A stretch of DNA of 64,000 nucleotides from NCBI GenBank assembly GCA_019637685.1, contig JAHBVF010000022.1, positions 57,524 through 121,523 on the forward strand. The letters run 5' to 3'. Shown here in pieces: positions 54,718-63,875 of this stretch. The translations under genes were made by a program, and so were the position numbers. The DNA is from Caldilineaceae bacterium (lineage in GTDB: Bacteria; Chloroflexota; Anaerolineae; Caldilineales; Caldilineaceae). The notes beneath the pieces are model-generated. The model saw only the letters and a list, made by a program, of their open reading frames with translations. It was not told the origin of the DNA and made no database searches. Position 1 is the first letter of the stretch, and every line of letters starts with the position of its first letter.

Positions 54718-55974
54718 ATGGCAAATGTATTAATGTTGTCTTTGGTATTTGGTCCAGACACGGTCTCCACAGCCAATATGATGAGCGAACTGGCGCACGG
54801 ACTCCATGACGAGGGTCATCGAGTCACCGTTTTAACCTCCATGCCGCATTATAATCCCACCCCGGAGGTACTGAAGAACCCCACCTACCGGGCCAGGTTG
54901 CCTAGACTTTTTACCGATGTGGATGAAGACGGTGTAAGGGTAATTCGCGTTTATATGCCGCTCAAAGGACAACGAGTGTGGCGACGCGCACTGGATTATG
55001 TCTGGTTCCAGATTTTGACCCTGATAATTGGTGTATCGAAAGCTGGTCGCCAAGACATCATTTTTGTTCCATCGCCACCCATAACGTTGGGAATCAATGG
55101 TTTCCTGTTAAAGTTCTTTCTCAAGGGAAAAATGATCTACGATGTGCGCGAGCTTTGGCCGGATGTGCCTGTACGCATGGGCCTGTTGAAGAATAGAGTC
55201 CTGATTCAGCTTGCCTATGCCATCGAAGGGTTCGTCTATCGCAATTCAGCGGCTATCACATCGATTGCGCGTAGCTTCAATGCAAATCTTGCTTCGCGTG
55301 GTGTACCACCCCAAAAGCTATTCTTCACGCCCAACTTTGTTGACGTAGAATGGCTCACGCCACTTCCCAAGACAAATGATTTTGCCAGAGAGCATGGCCT
55401 GGAAACCAAGTTTGTCGTTTTTTATGCAGGCAATATCGGCCTTTCGCAAGGGTTGGAGATATTGGTTGAGATAGCGCATGGTTTTGAAAAGGAAGAAGAT
55501 GTTCAGTTTCTGATCATCGGGGATGGTGCGGCGCGGCTCAGACTCGAACGGGCTATCCAGGATTCAGGGCTGCATAATGTTCGTTTGCTGCCATTTCAAC
55601 CCTACGGTAGAGTGCCTGAAACCTATGCAACTGCCGACGTATGTATATCTCCGATGCAATTCGGATTCTCCTACGATACAGTTCCGTCCAAGATTTATAC
55701 GGCAATGGCAGCGGGTCGGCCTGTTGTCGCCGCAGCCGAAGCGGATACAGAGACCACATCATTGCTGCAGGAGTCCGGTGGCGGCATCGTGGTTGCCCCT
55801 GAATCCGCCAGGGAGATGATTGAAGCAATTCAGCGGTTACGCAATTCTCCTAAGGAAGCCCAACAAATGGGTCTGAAGGCGCGTAGTTGGGTCGTCGCTC
55901 ACTACAGCAAACGAGCAGTAATCAAAGCATACGATCAGGTAATTCACCACGTTGTTAAGAGTTCGGATTCATGA
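54718..55974 (+). CDS. WbuB/WcaI-like family 4 glycosyltransferase
   Basis: A 418-residue GT4 protein. The early blocks TSMPHYNPTPEVLKNPTY, DGVRVIRVYMPLKGQRVWRR and the membrane-associated segment VWFQILTLIIGV are typical of WbuB/WcaI-type enzymes. MIYDVRELWPDVPVRMGLLK, VVFYAGNIGLSQGLEILVEI and SKIYTAMAAGRPVVAAAEAD follow in order. It may add N-acetyl-L-fucosamine-type or related sugars in known systems. The stop overlaps the next start as ATGA. Confidence 0.88.
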   Translation: MANVLMLSLVFGPDTVSTANMMSELAHGLHDEGHRVTVLTSMPHYNPTPEVLKNPTYRARLPRLFTDVDEDGVRVIRVYMPLKGQRVWRRALDYVWFQILTLIIGVSKAGRQDIIFVPSPPITLGINGFLLKFFLKGKMIYDVRELWPDVPVRMGLLKNRVLIQLAYAIEGFVYRNSAAITSIARSFNANLASRGVPPQKLFFTPNFVDVEWLTPLPKTNDFAREHGLETKFVVFYAGNIGLSQGLEILVEIAHGFEKEEDVQFLIIGDGAARLRLERAIQDSGLHNVRLLPFQPYGRVPETYATADVCISPMQFGFSYDTVPSKIYTAMAAGRPVVAAAEADTETTSLLQESGGGIVVAPESAREMIEAIQRLRNSPKEAQQMGLKARSWVVAHYSKRAVIKAYDQVIHHVVKSSDS

Positions 55975-56975
55975 AGGTGCATAAAGCGGTGCTTGTTACC
56001 GGCGCTACCGGTGCGCTGGGGCCGCGCGTGGTAACTGCGTTGCATAATGCCGGTTATCGTGTCCGCACTTTGTCGCTCGCTCCCCCCCCGCCTGGATTAC
56101 TTCCTACATCAGTAGAGACCATACTTGGTGACATCACCGACGAAGATGCTGTTCGTGCCGCCATGGATGGTATAGAGATGGTTGTACATTTGGCCGCGTT
56201 GCTACACATCGTCAATCCATCGCCCGAACGACGTCCACAGTACGAGCATATCAACGTTGACGGAACTCGGATAATTGTCGACGCAGCCCGTGCTGCGGGT
56301 ATTGGGCGTCTGGTCTTCTTCAGCACCATTGCAGTCTACGGTCAAGGCGGGAGCAAACTTTTAGATGAGGATGCCCAGCCCTACCCCAATACACTTTATG
56401 CCGAAACAAAATTGGCCGCCGAACGGATCGTGTTGGATGCGAAACGTGCAGATGGGCAGCCGTTGGGTGTTGTGTTGCGGTTGGGTGCTGTGTATGGCTC
56501 CCGTATCAAAGGTAACTATCAACGCCTTGTGCGTGCCCTGGCGCACGGGCGTTTTGTCCCCATCGGTGACGGCAGTAATCGGCGCACCCTGATCTGTGAT
56601 AAAGATGTGGCCCGCGCTGCATTATTGGCTGCACAGCATCCGGCAGCAGCAGGAAAAGTCTACAATGTCACCGATGGGCAGTTCCATACGGTTGGCGAGA
56701 TCAATCGAGCAATCTGTGCGGCGCTTGGCCGTAAGCCACCCCGCTTTTATATCCCCACGGGTCCGGCGCGTCTGGCAGCCGGGCTGCTGGAAGACGCTGC
56801 ACACCTGCTTGGCCGTCGTTCCCCGGTTGGCCGGGCCACCATTGACAAGTACACAGAGGATGTGGCTGTGGATGGCCAGCGCATTCAGCGTGAACTCGGC
56901 TTTCAACCCGCCTATGACCTATATGCAGGTTGGCAAGATGCAGTCGATGAAATGCGCCGTCAGGGCGAACTATGA
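55971..56975 (+). CDS. NAD-dependent epimerase/dehydratase, lipid-linked glycan type
   Basis: A 334-residue extended short-chain dehydrogenase. The NAD loop is VTGATGALGPRVVTAL, then VHLAALLHIVNPS, FFSTIAVYGQGG, and Y-x3-K in YAETKLAAERIV. The location directly before a WecA/WbpL-like transferase matches clusters where a sugar-4-epimerase or 4-ketoreductase prepares the first sugar. It overlaps both neighbours by 4 bp. Confidence 0.85.
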   Translation: MKVHKAVLVTGATGALGPRVVTALHNAGYRVRTLSLAPPPPGLLPTSVETILGDITDEDAVRAAMDGIEMVVHLAALLHIVNPSPERRPQYEHINVDGTRIIVDAARAAGIGRLVFFSTIAVYGQGGSKLLDEDAQPYPNTLYAETKLAAERIVLDAKRADGQPLGVVLRLGAVYGSRIKGNYQRLVRALAHGRFVPIGDGSNRRTLICDKDVARAALLAAQHPAAAGKVYNVTDGQFHTVGEINRAICAALGRKPPRFYIPTGPARLAAGLLEDAAHLLGRRSPVGRATIDKYTEDVAVDGQRIQRELGFQPAYDLYAGWQDAVDEMRRQGEL

Positions 56976-58012
56976 GCCCGGTGGTCTTTCAATTTGGTCT
57001 GGCTGCGGTAATAACGCTTCTCGCCTATCTGGGTGTCATTGGTTTACTTCGCTGGGCGGAACAGCGTATGTTGGACATCCCCAATGAGCGTAGTTCCCAC
57101 ACCCACCCCACACCCCGGGGCGGTGGCCTGGTCATTGTCGTCTGCACGCTGCTTGGGTTGTGGCTCTCCGATTGGTTCTTCGCTGCGAGAATTCCTGTAC
57201 AGGCCATGGCTGGCTACAGCCTGGGCGCAGCCCTGATCGCCCTGGTCAGTTGGCTGGATGACCTGCGCTCTCTCTCCAACCGGATTCGCTTCAGCGCCCA
57301 TGCCGCGGGCGCCCTGCTCATTCTGCTCGCGGTCGGGTTCTGGCAGGAAGTTGACCTGCCCTTCGTGGGGTTTGTGCATTGGGGGTGGCTGGGCGTACCC
57401 TTCACCTTCCTCTGGGTGGTCGGCCTGACCAACGCCTACAACTTTATGGACGGCATCGACGGTCTGGCGGGCAGCCAGGCCGTGATTGCTGGTGCCGGTT
57501 GGGCAGGCTTGGGGTGGCTGGGTGGAGAACCGTTGGTCAGCTTACTAGGTCTCTTGGTGGCTGGCAGCAGTTTCGGTTTTCTCCTCCACAACTGGCCGCC
57601 GGCGCGCATCTTTATGGGCGATGTGGGCAGTGCCTTTCTGGGCTTCACATTTGCGGCGTTGTCGGTGCTGGCAGCCCAGCAGAATCCCCGCTTGGCCGTG
57701 GCTGGCATTCTGCTGCTCTGGCCCTTTCTTTTTGATACCGCATTTACCTTTCTGCGTCGTCTGCGCCGCCGGGAAAATGTCTTTGCGGCCCACCGTTCCC
57801 ACCTCTACCAGCGTCTGGTGATTGCAGGATACAGCCACCGCACCGTCACCCTGCTCTACAGCGGCCTGGCTCTGGTCGGTGTTGTGTTGGCCTTTGGCTG
57901 GGTTCTGGAGCTTCCCGGCACAGACTGGCTGGCTGTGGGCATTCCCAGTCTATTGTGCCTGGGCCTGTGGCGGTCTGTTGTACATAGAGAATACAAATTG
58001 TATAGGGATTGA
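56972..58012 (+). CDS. WecA/WbpL-like polyprenyl-phosphate sugar-1-phosphate transferase
   Basis: A 346-residue enzyme with about 10-11 membrane helices that puts the first sugar phosphate on undecaprenyl phosphate. Conserved cytoplasmic sites are RSSHTHPTPRGGG, DDLRSLSNRIRF, AYNFMDGIDGLAGSQAV, FMGDVGSAFLGF and AAHRSHLYQRLV, the last typical of the WecA/WbpL branch rather than MraY. Base composition here returns to the GC-rich level of the flanks. With the WbpM-like gene following, this matches the end of an O-antigen-type locus. Confidence 0.92.
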   Translation: MSPVVFQFGLAAVITLLAYLGVIGLLRWAEQRMLDIPNERSSHTHPTPRGGGLVIVVCTLLGLWLSDWFFAARIPVQAMAGYSLGAALIALVSWLDDLRSLSNRIRFSAHAAGALLILLAVGFWQEVDLPFVGFVHWGWLGVPFTFLWVVGLTNAYNFMDGIDGLAGSQAVIAGAGWAGLGWLGGEPLVSLLGLLVAGSSFGFLLHNWPPARIFMGDVGSAFLGFTFAALSVLAAQQNPRLAVAGILLLWPFLFDTAFTFLRRLRRRENVFAAHRSHLYQRLVIAGYSHRTVTLLYSGLALVGVVLAFGWVLELPGTDWLAVGIPSLLCLGLWRSVVHREYKLYRD

Positions 58013-58031
58013 CGAGACGGTAGAAGAAGTT

Positions 58032-58102
58032 GGACGCAGATAAACGCTGACAAACGCAGATGCACTATCTGGATCAGCGTCAATCTGCGTTTATCTGCGT
58101 CC
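58032..58102. repeat. Palindromic GGACGCAGATAAACGC element
   Basis: The left end GGACGCAGATAAACGC and the right end GCGTTTATCTGCGTCC are exact reverse complements; the inner parts pair with few mismatches. It follows the transferase gene by 20 bp and could end transcription in both directions, although the same wording is dispersed elsewhere (for example 32213-32281). Confidence 0.75.
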
Positions 58103-58243
58103 TATTTCCCTACGGGGGTAGAATGTCCGACGCTCAATTGTTGGGATTGGGCAAGTAACCCGAAATTGATTACAATGGAGGCATATTCGATCGACAACGA
58201 TACTCACATCGAGCGTCTATTGTCACACTGAAGGACCTCCCAC

Positions 58244-60286
58244 GTGCCCACCCATTTTGCCCGCACCTCTATTGCCCGCCTGCTTGCCCTGCGCAACCGT
58301 CACTTCCTGGGCCTGGACCTGGTTCTGCTCACCTTTACGCCTCTGCTGGCCTTTCTCCTGCGCACGGACGGTCTATCCACCCAACCTGCTGGCTGGGACC
58401 TGCTCTCCCGCTATGCAACCGGTCTGGTCATCTACACACTCCTGGGCCTGGTTGTGCGCCTGCTCGTTTTTCAGCGCCTGGGTCTCTACCGCCGTTACTG
58501 GCGCTATGCCAGTATCGAGGAACTGGACCGCATCGCCTGGGCGGTGCTGCTCTCCACCCTGCTCTTGCTGGTGTTGGTATTGGCCGCGCGATTGCCCCTG
58601 GTGGCTGTGGCCATCCCCCCCCTGTACACTTTCCCCCGCTCCCTGGTCTTGATCGACGGCCTGCTGGTGTTGATTGCCGTAGGCGGCATCCGTTTCAGCG
58701 TGCGCCTGGCCACCCGTTGGCAGCCGGATAGTTCCGGCCGCCAGGTGCGGCGTGTGCTGATCATGGGGGCCGGCAGTGCCGGCGCTATGATTGCCCGAGA
58801 GATGCGCAACAACGCTGCTCTGGGGCTGGAGCCAGTCGGTTTCATCGACGACGATCCGGTCAAGCAGAAGGTGCGCATCCACGATATTCCCATTTTGGGC
58901 ACGCATGCCGATATCCCCACTGTGGTGCAAGAGTACAAGGTCAGCCAGGTGATCATTGCCATGCCCACGGCCACGGGTTCCATCATTCGGGAGATCGTGC
59001 GCATCTGCGACCAGGCGGGGGTGAAGGCCCAGATTATGCCCAGCCTGGGCGAACTGTTGGATGGGCGGGTAACCATGAAACAGGTGCGCGATGTGCGCAT
59101 CGAGGATCTGTTGCGCCGGGCACCGGTGCAGACCGACGGGGAGGCAGTGGCCGGACTGTTGCGGGGCAAACGGGTACTGGTAACAGGCGGCGGCGGTTCC
59201 ATCGGCAGCGAACTCTGTCGCCAGATCTGGCGCTGTGGGCCTGCCCAATTGATTCTGCTCGGCCACGGCGAGAACAGTATCTTTGACATCCACAACGAGC
59301 TGTTGGGCCAGGAGCCGGGGATACACAATCAGCCAGAACGGAACACAGGTCCTTCCCTGATCCCCGTCATTGCCGATGTGCGTTTTGGCGAACGGATGCA
59401 GCAAGTTTTTGCCGAATACCGGCCCCACGTCGTCTTCCATGCCGCCGCCCACAAGCATGTGCCCCTGATGGAGATGAACCCCGCCGAGGCGATCACCAAC
59501 AATGTGCAGGGCACGCGCAATGTGGTCGCAGCGGCCATGGCCGTAGATGTGGAACGCTTTGTGATGATTTCCACAGACAAGGCGGTCAACCCCACCAGCA
59601 TTATGGGGGTGAGCAAGCGCTGCGCCGAGATGATTGTACACAGGGCCGCCAGCCAGAGCGGCAAGCCCTATGTGGCCGTGCGCTTTGGCAATGTGCTGGG
59701 CAGCCGGGGCAGTGTGGTCCTCACCTTCCAGCGTCAGATTGCTATGGGCGGTCCGGTGACAGTCACCCATCCGGAAATGACCCGCTACTTTATGACCATT
59801 CCCGAAGCGGTGCAGTTGGTGCTCCAGTCCGCGGTGTTGGGCAAGGGCGGCGAGGTCTTTGTACTGGATATGGGGGACCCAGTGCGCATTGCCGACCTGG
59901 CCCGGGACCTGATCGAATTGTCCGGGCTGCGCGTGGGAGAGGATATTGAGATCATCTACAGTGGGATGCGTCCCGGCGAAAAGCTCTATGAGGAGCTGTT
60001 CATTGCCGGCGAGGAGTACGCACGCACCCGCCACGAAAAGATATTTCTGGCTGCCAACGCCGGCCATCTGGTCTCCGACGGTCTGGATGACAAACTGGCA
60101 GCCCTCTTCACCGCCGCCAAGCAGGTAGACGAGCAGGCCATTGTGGACGCCTTTCGCAGATTGGTGCCGGAGTTTCGGGCTGTAGGGCGCAGCGTTGTGG
60201 GCAATGGGCGTGTGATGGTGGAGGCAGATGCAACCGTGTCAAGTGGGGCCACCAACGGCAGCGGCCGCGGACTGCTGGGGAAATAG
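58244..60286 (+). CDS. wbpM: WbpM/CapD-like nucleotide-sugar 4,6-dehydratase
   Basis: A 680-residue membrane-bound UDP-sugar 4,6-dehydratase (5-inverting or retaining type). Four hydrophobic segments lie in the first 150 residues. A first Rossmann-like domain follows (LIMGAGSAGAMIAREMRNN), then the catalytic short-chain domain with LVTGGGGSIGSELCRQI (about 305-321), AAAHKHVPLMEMNP, and the S452-M454-K458 catalytic set in SIMGVSKR in place of YxxxK, normal for this family. YSGMRPGEKLYEELF marks the end. The GTG start has GGACC upstream. It supplies 4-keto-6-deoxy sugars for the glycan made by this cluster. Confidence 0.94.
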   Translation: MPTHFARTSIARLLALRNRHFLGLDLVLLTFTPLLAFLLRTDGLSTQPAGWDLLSRYATGLVIYTLLGLVVRLLVFQRLGLYRRYWRYASIEELDRIAWAVLLSTLLLLVLVLAARLPLVAVAIPPLYTFPRSLVLIDGLLVLIAVGGIRFSVRLATRWQPDSSGRQVRRVLIMGAGSAGAMIAREMRNNAALGLEPVGFIDDDPVKQKVRIHDIPILGTHADIPTVVQEYKVSQVIIAMPTATGSIIREIVRICDQAGVKAQIMPSLGELLDGRVTMKQVRDVRIEDLLRRAPVQTDGEAVAGLLRGKRVLVTGGGGSIGSELCRQIWRCGPAQLILLGHGENSIFDIHNELLGQEPGIHNQPERNTGPSLIPVIADVRFGERMQQVFAEYRPHVVFHAAAHKHVPLMEMNPAEAITNNVQGTRNVVAAAMAVDVERFVMISTDKAVNPTSIMGVSKRCAEMIVHRAASQSGKPYVAVRFGNVLGSRGSVVLTFQRQIAMGGPVTVTHPEMTRYFMTIPEAVQLVLQSAVLGKGGEVFVLDMGDPVRIADLARDLIELSGLRVGEDIEIIYSGMRPGEKLYEELFIAGEEYARTRHEKIFLAANAGHLVSDGLDDKLAALFTAAKQVDEQAIVDAFRRLVPEFRAVGRSVVGNGRVMVEADATVSSGATNGSGRGLLGK

Positions 60287-60297
60287 AACGCGGATTA

Positions 60298-60790
60298 GAA
60301 GCTGTTTGAGAAGTGTCGCTCACTGGCTTCGATACGCTCTCTTGGCTGGTAGACCAGCGCTGATTGAGTAGGCGTCGCTTCAGAAAGCGGGGGCTGTCTC
60401 CAGCCGTATCGCTTGTACTGAGCCTGTCGAAGTGAAACCAAGCGAGTACGCTCGAAATGGCTCATAAACCCGTTCGCTTGATTTCGATACGCCCTCCGAT
60501 GACTCCCGGCTACTCAATCAGCGCTCTCTGGTCTGATGGCTGAATAGTTACGGCTCTTTGGGAACTCAGGGGGTCCAGGAAAAACTGCCAAACTAGCGCT
60601 GATTGAGTAGGCGTCGCTTCAGAAAGCGGGGGCTGTTTCCAGCCGTATCGCTTGTACTGAGCCTGTCGAAGTGAAACCAAGCGAGTACGCTCGAAATGGC
60701 TCATAAACCCGTTCGCTTGATTTCGATACGCCCTCCGAAGACTCCGGGCTACTCAATCAGCGCTCTCTGGTCTGATGGCTGAATAGTTAC
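60298..60790. repeat. Repeat field with a 196-bp unit duplicated
   Basis: A unit starting AGCGCTGATTGAGTAGGCG at 60356 and ending GAATAGTTAC at 60551 recurs at 60595-60790 with only a handful of differences, a 239-bp period. Each unit is itself an inverted repeat (GATTGAGTAG against CTACTCAATC) and contains the TGAGCCTGTCGAAG piece. The left end (60298 on) shares AGAAGCTGTTTGAGAAGTGT with the element at 35105. No gene is seen from 60287 to 61046. Confidence 0.88.
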
Positions 60791-60984
60791 CAATTGGGCA
60801 ACAATCGTAGGTTCGGTTTCTAACCGCACTATGTGGTACACCCCTCAATCGTGCGGCAAAATGCCGCACCTACGAGTACCGGATTGATTTCTTGATATTC
60901 AAGTAGCCGCACATTGGAGGTCCCCCATCAATCGTGCGGTTAGAAACTGCACCGACCCCGACCAACTGGAAACAAAGTTTCTAC

Positions 60985-61016
60985 AGAAGTTCGACTTTTC
61001 AGAAAAGTCGAGCTTC
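60985..61016. repeat. Hairpin near the stop of the polymerase/ligase gene
   Basis: AGAAGTTCGACTTTTC and GAAAAGTCGAGCTTCT pair with one mismatch. It is the partner of the hairpin at 28127-28160. It lies about 30 bp beyond the stop of the reverse-strand ligase gene, so it might help end that transcript. Confidence 0.6.
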
Positions 61017-61046
61017 TACGCCCAAGAAACGTTGTTGACGCTGTAC

Positions 61047-62363
61047 TTAGCTGGCGTCGCTGCGCTGAATTGACCTTTTGGGCGTCAACTGGCCCATCGC
61101 AAATAGCAAGGCGAAGAGCCACCAGAAGAGAAAATTATTATTGGCCCCCATCGTAATGGCATCAGCCATACTGTAGATCGTATGGGCGATAAGTACCCCG
61201 CCCATACCGAGAACCCAACCCCTTCTCTCCGGGGACAGTGGGGTACGCCATAGACGAATCACCACTCCTATTCCCGATACATATATAGCGAGAAATGCGA
61301 TCAGGCCCGGAATCCCGAAGTCCAATGCGGTCTGTAAAAAGATATTATGAGCGTGCCCAAAGTCATAGTCCGGTGGAATGAGAAAAAGGGGATAAAGGAT
61401 TGGGGCGATCCTGCTAAAGGTACCCAATCCCATGCCTGTGAAAGAGAAATCCTGGATTCCATAGAGGGCACGGCTCCAAATTTCGATGCGTCCTGACAAG
61501 GTAAGCGAGCCAACCACCGTCTGCGCATCCTGAGCTGCTTCTACTGCGCTTGCTAAGAAATCTATCGGTGTTGCGGCCAAACCGATGATGACAGCCAGCC
61601 CCCCCCCCAGCAGCAGCCAGCGCCCCCATCTCCAATTGACCAGCAGCATTGCTAACAGCCCGATTGTTAAGCCTATCAATCCACCTCGGGATTGGACAGC
61701 AACGAAAACTAGGCCGATCACCCCTGTCACAAAAAAAAGCGGGAGCAAGACAGGATAGGAACGTTCTTTTCGGAAAAGCGCCGTGATTGTTAGTGCGAGA
61801 GCAAAGGGCAATACATAAAGTAGACTGCCTGCCACGACGTTAGAGTTGAAACCACCAGATGCACGCTCAAAAACGCCGCCCAATAGATGAGGGATACGCG
61901 CAAGGATATTGCTCAGACCAAATATCTTATCAGGCCATGCTGTGCCAAAGATAGCAAGCAAGGCAATCGCACCGCCTGCTAATACAAAGCCTGCTCCGCA
62001 GAGGTTTTGCAACTCTGATCTGCGGCTGCCATGCACAACAATAGTCCAGAAGAGAGCAATATTCCAGATGAGTATGCAAGCCTTGGGGATGGAATACTGC
62101 TCGCGCAGGGGACCGGGCGCGGCCCAGACCGCTACCGGCAGCATCACGAGAAAGAGGAAGAAGAGGGGCCAGTCTGCCGGTGTACGCCGGAACCAGACGC
62201 CAATGGTCAGCCGTCGCCAGACCCAGCCCATCGCCAGGATTCCAATGGCACCAGCCAGCTCTCCGCCGGAAAAGCGCGATGGGAAATAGAGTACCGGTGC
62301 TGTGATTGCCAGCAATAGTAGTTCGACAAAAAGGGGAATATCCCAATAGCGTCGGAGATTCAT
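61047..62363 (-). CDS. O-antigen ligase/polymerase family protein
   Basis: A 438-residue protein with about 11 membrane segments. The Wzy_C block is clear: VAVQSRGGLIGLTIGLLAML, then GRIEIWSRALYGIQDFSFTG, GLGTFSRIAPILYPLFLIP and DYDFGHAHNIFLQTALDFGI with the histidines typical of O-antigen ligases. It is on the opposite strand to the main cluster and is probably a separate unit. It could attach finished polymer to its carrier or polymerise another glycan. Confidence 0.9.
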   Translation of the reverse strand: MNLRRYWDIPLFVELLLLAITAPVLYFPSRFSGGELAGAIGILAMGWVWRRLTIGVWFRRTPADWPLFFLFLVMLPVAVWAAPGPLREQYSIPKACILIWNIALFWTIVVHGSRRSELQNLCGAGFVLAGGAIALLAIFGTAWPDKIFGLSNILARIPHLLGGVFERASGGFNSNVVAGSLLYVLPFALALTITALFRKERSYPVLLPLFFVTGVIGLVFVAVQSRGGLIGLTIGLLAMLLVNWRWGRWLLLGGGLAVIIGLAATPIDFLASAVEAAQDAQTVVGSLTLSGRIEIWSRALYGIQDFSFTGMGLGTFSRIAPILYPLFLIPPDYDFGHAHNIFLQTALDFGIPGLIAFLAIYVSGIGVVIRLWRTPLSPERRGWVLGMGGVLIAHTIYSMADAITMGANNNFLFWWLFALLFAMGQLTPKRSIQRSDAS

Positions 62364-62523
62364 AAAAGGCCTAGTCTGTATGATTTAGGTAGACTGAAAG
62401 ATCGTAGCATAGCTCCAGGAGTAGAGACAAACTGACGATTCCCAAGAATTGTTATCCCGCCCGCTTTTTGTCGCTTGCTGGGGTGCAAAGAACGGTTTCG
62501 TCATTGGTTGACCGTGTGTTAAG

Positions 62524-63690
62524 ATGACCATTGCTTTCCCTCGTTTGTTGACTGAGAAAACGCCGATGACTGTTGACCAGATTTTCCCTCATTTGTTAGT
62601 AGAGCCAAACAAGGTTGCATCCCAGGCGCGTCTCTTTACCCACGAAGATTGGAGCCGTGTACTTCAAATCGTGCGCCGCACCCATCTGGTTGCCCTGCTT
62701 CACTATGGGATCGCACAGGTAGGTATCGAGCTTCCATTGGAGTTCCAGGAAAGCATGCGCGATCTTCTTCGCCTGGCAACCTTTGATGCTTTGCAAAAAC
62801 GGGCTGAGCTCGCACGCATTCTGGCCGAACTGAACGATACTAACCTCCCCCCCATTCTCTTCAAAGGCGCGGTCCTGGCCCATACGGTCTATCCCTCCTA
62901 CACCCACCGACCGATGGGAGACATCGATCTGTGGGTTCCTCACGCACAGATGGCACAGGCGCAGTCAGTCCTGGAATCCCTTGGCTATCGTTATAAGGAA
63001 AAGGTTCACCGTTCCCACGCCATGCAATCTTTGGGCGATGGTGAATTGCAGATGCGCGGGCAGACCGCATTGCAGGGATTGGTCGAACTCCACTACGGCG
63101 TATTTGCCGGCGAGTGGTTGCGTATTGCCGCGAATGTGGATCGCCAGGCGGTCTATGATAGATTGGTGGCGACTGAAATAGACGGCCAGTCCGTCCTCCA
63201 CCTGGCCCCGGAGGATGCCTTCATCCAGATTGCTCTCCACGTAAGCATTAATCACCAGATGACAGTCAATGGGTTGCGCAGTCTGGTTGATTTGGAGTTC
63301 TTGTCGCGCCAGGGCATGGACTGGGAAACCGTTGGGCAACGCTGTTGGGATTGGCGTCTGTATACCGCTGTATCCTTCGTGATTGATCTCTGGGATCAGC
63401 TCATCGCCAGCGAGCAAAGCAGCCAAGCCGCGGCCGCGTTGCCCTTCCGCAGACCGCGGCTGTTGCGGTTGTTTGTGGAAGCGCAGGATTTGCTCGAAGG
63501 ACACAGCCTCTCTCAAAACCGATGGCGGCTACTCTATCAATTAGCCCTTGTTGATCAGGGCCGGTCTATACTGCGGCTGATCGCCCACACGCTTTGGCCT
63601 GATCGGGCGTGGCTGAAGGCCAGATATGCGGACACAAACCGGTGGACTCGTCTCCAGCATTTCAGGCAGGTCGTCAGTGGCAAAGTGTAG
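62524..63690 (+). CDS. Nucleotidyltransferase-fold protein (NTP_transf_5-like)
   Basis: A 388-residue protein of the uncharacterised nucleotidyltransferase group PF14907. The family core is LPPILFKGAVLAHTVYP, followed by HRPMGDIDLWVPHAQMAQAQ, in which the GDxDLW aspartates form the metal site. LVELHYGVFAGEW and a helical C-terminal half follow. Members often sit in polysaccharide or exosortase-linked loci; their substrate is unknown. Two ATGs are possible (62524 and 62566). It stands between the reverse-strand ligase and the window end. Confidence 0.85.
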   Translation: MTIAFPRLLTEKTPMTVDQIFPHLLVEPNKVASQARLFTHEDWSRVLQIVRRTHLVALLHYGIAQVGIELPLEFQESMRDLLRLATFDALQKRAELARILAELNDTNLPPILFKGAVLAHTVYPSYTHRPMGDIDLWVPHAQMAQAQSVLESLGYRYKEKVHRSHAMQSLGDGELQMRGQTALQGLVELHYGVFAGEWLRIAANVDRQAVYDRLVATEIDGQSVLHLAPEDAFIQIALHVSINHQMTVNGLRSLVDLEFLSRQGMDWETVGQRCWDWRLYTAVSFVIDLWDQLIASEQSSQAAAALPFRRPRLLRLFVEAQDLLEGHSLSQNRWRLLYQLALVDQGRSILRLIAHTLWPDRAWLKARYADTNRWTRLQHFRQVVSGKV

Positions 63691-63741
63691 GAACCGGGCC
63701 GTCGTCCGCTGGTTGGTGGCTTGGAAAATACTCGGCACATA

Positions 63742-63773
63742 CAGACATCCGGTGCGCATCCGCCGGATGTCTG
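63742..63773 (+). terminator. Hairpin after the nucleotidyltransferase-like gene
   Basis: CAGACATCCGG and CCGGATGTCTG are exact reverse complements with a 10-base loop, 52 bp after the stop. The following bases (TTGTAGGTTTC) are only weakly T-rich, so terminator activity is possible but not firm. Confidence 0.45.
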
Positions 63774-63875
63774 TTGTAGGTTTCAGGCCAGATTTCGGTA
63801 GTTTCGCCGATTCGGGTACAATCGTGGTGATGATCGATTGGTGTCCATGTCCGATGGGGCACAATCAGCAATGAA

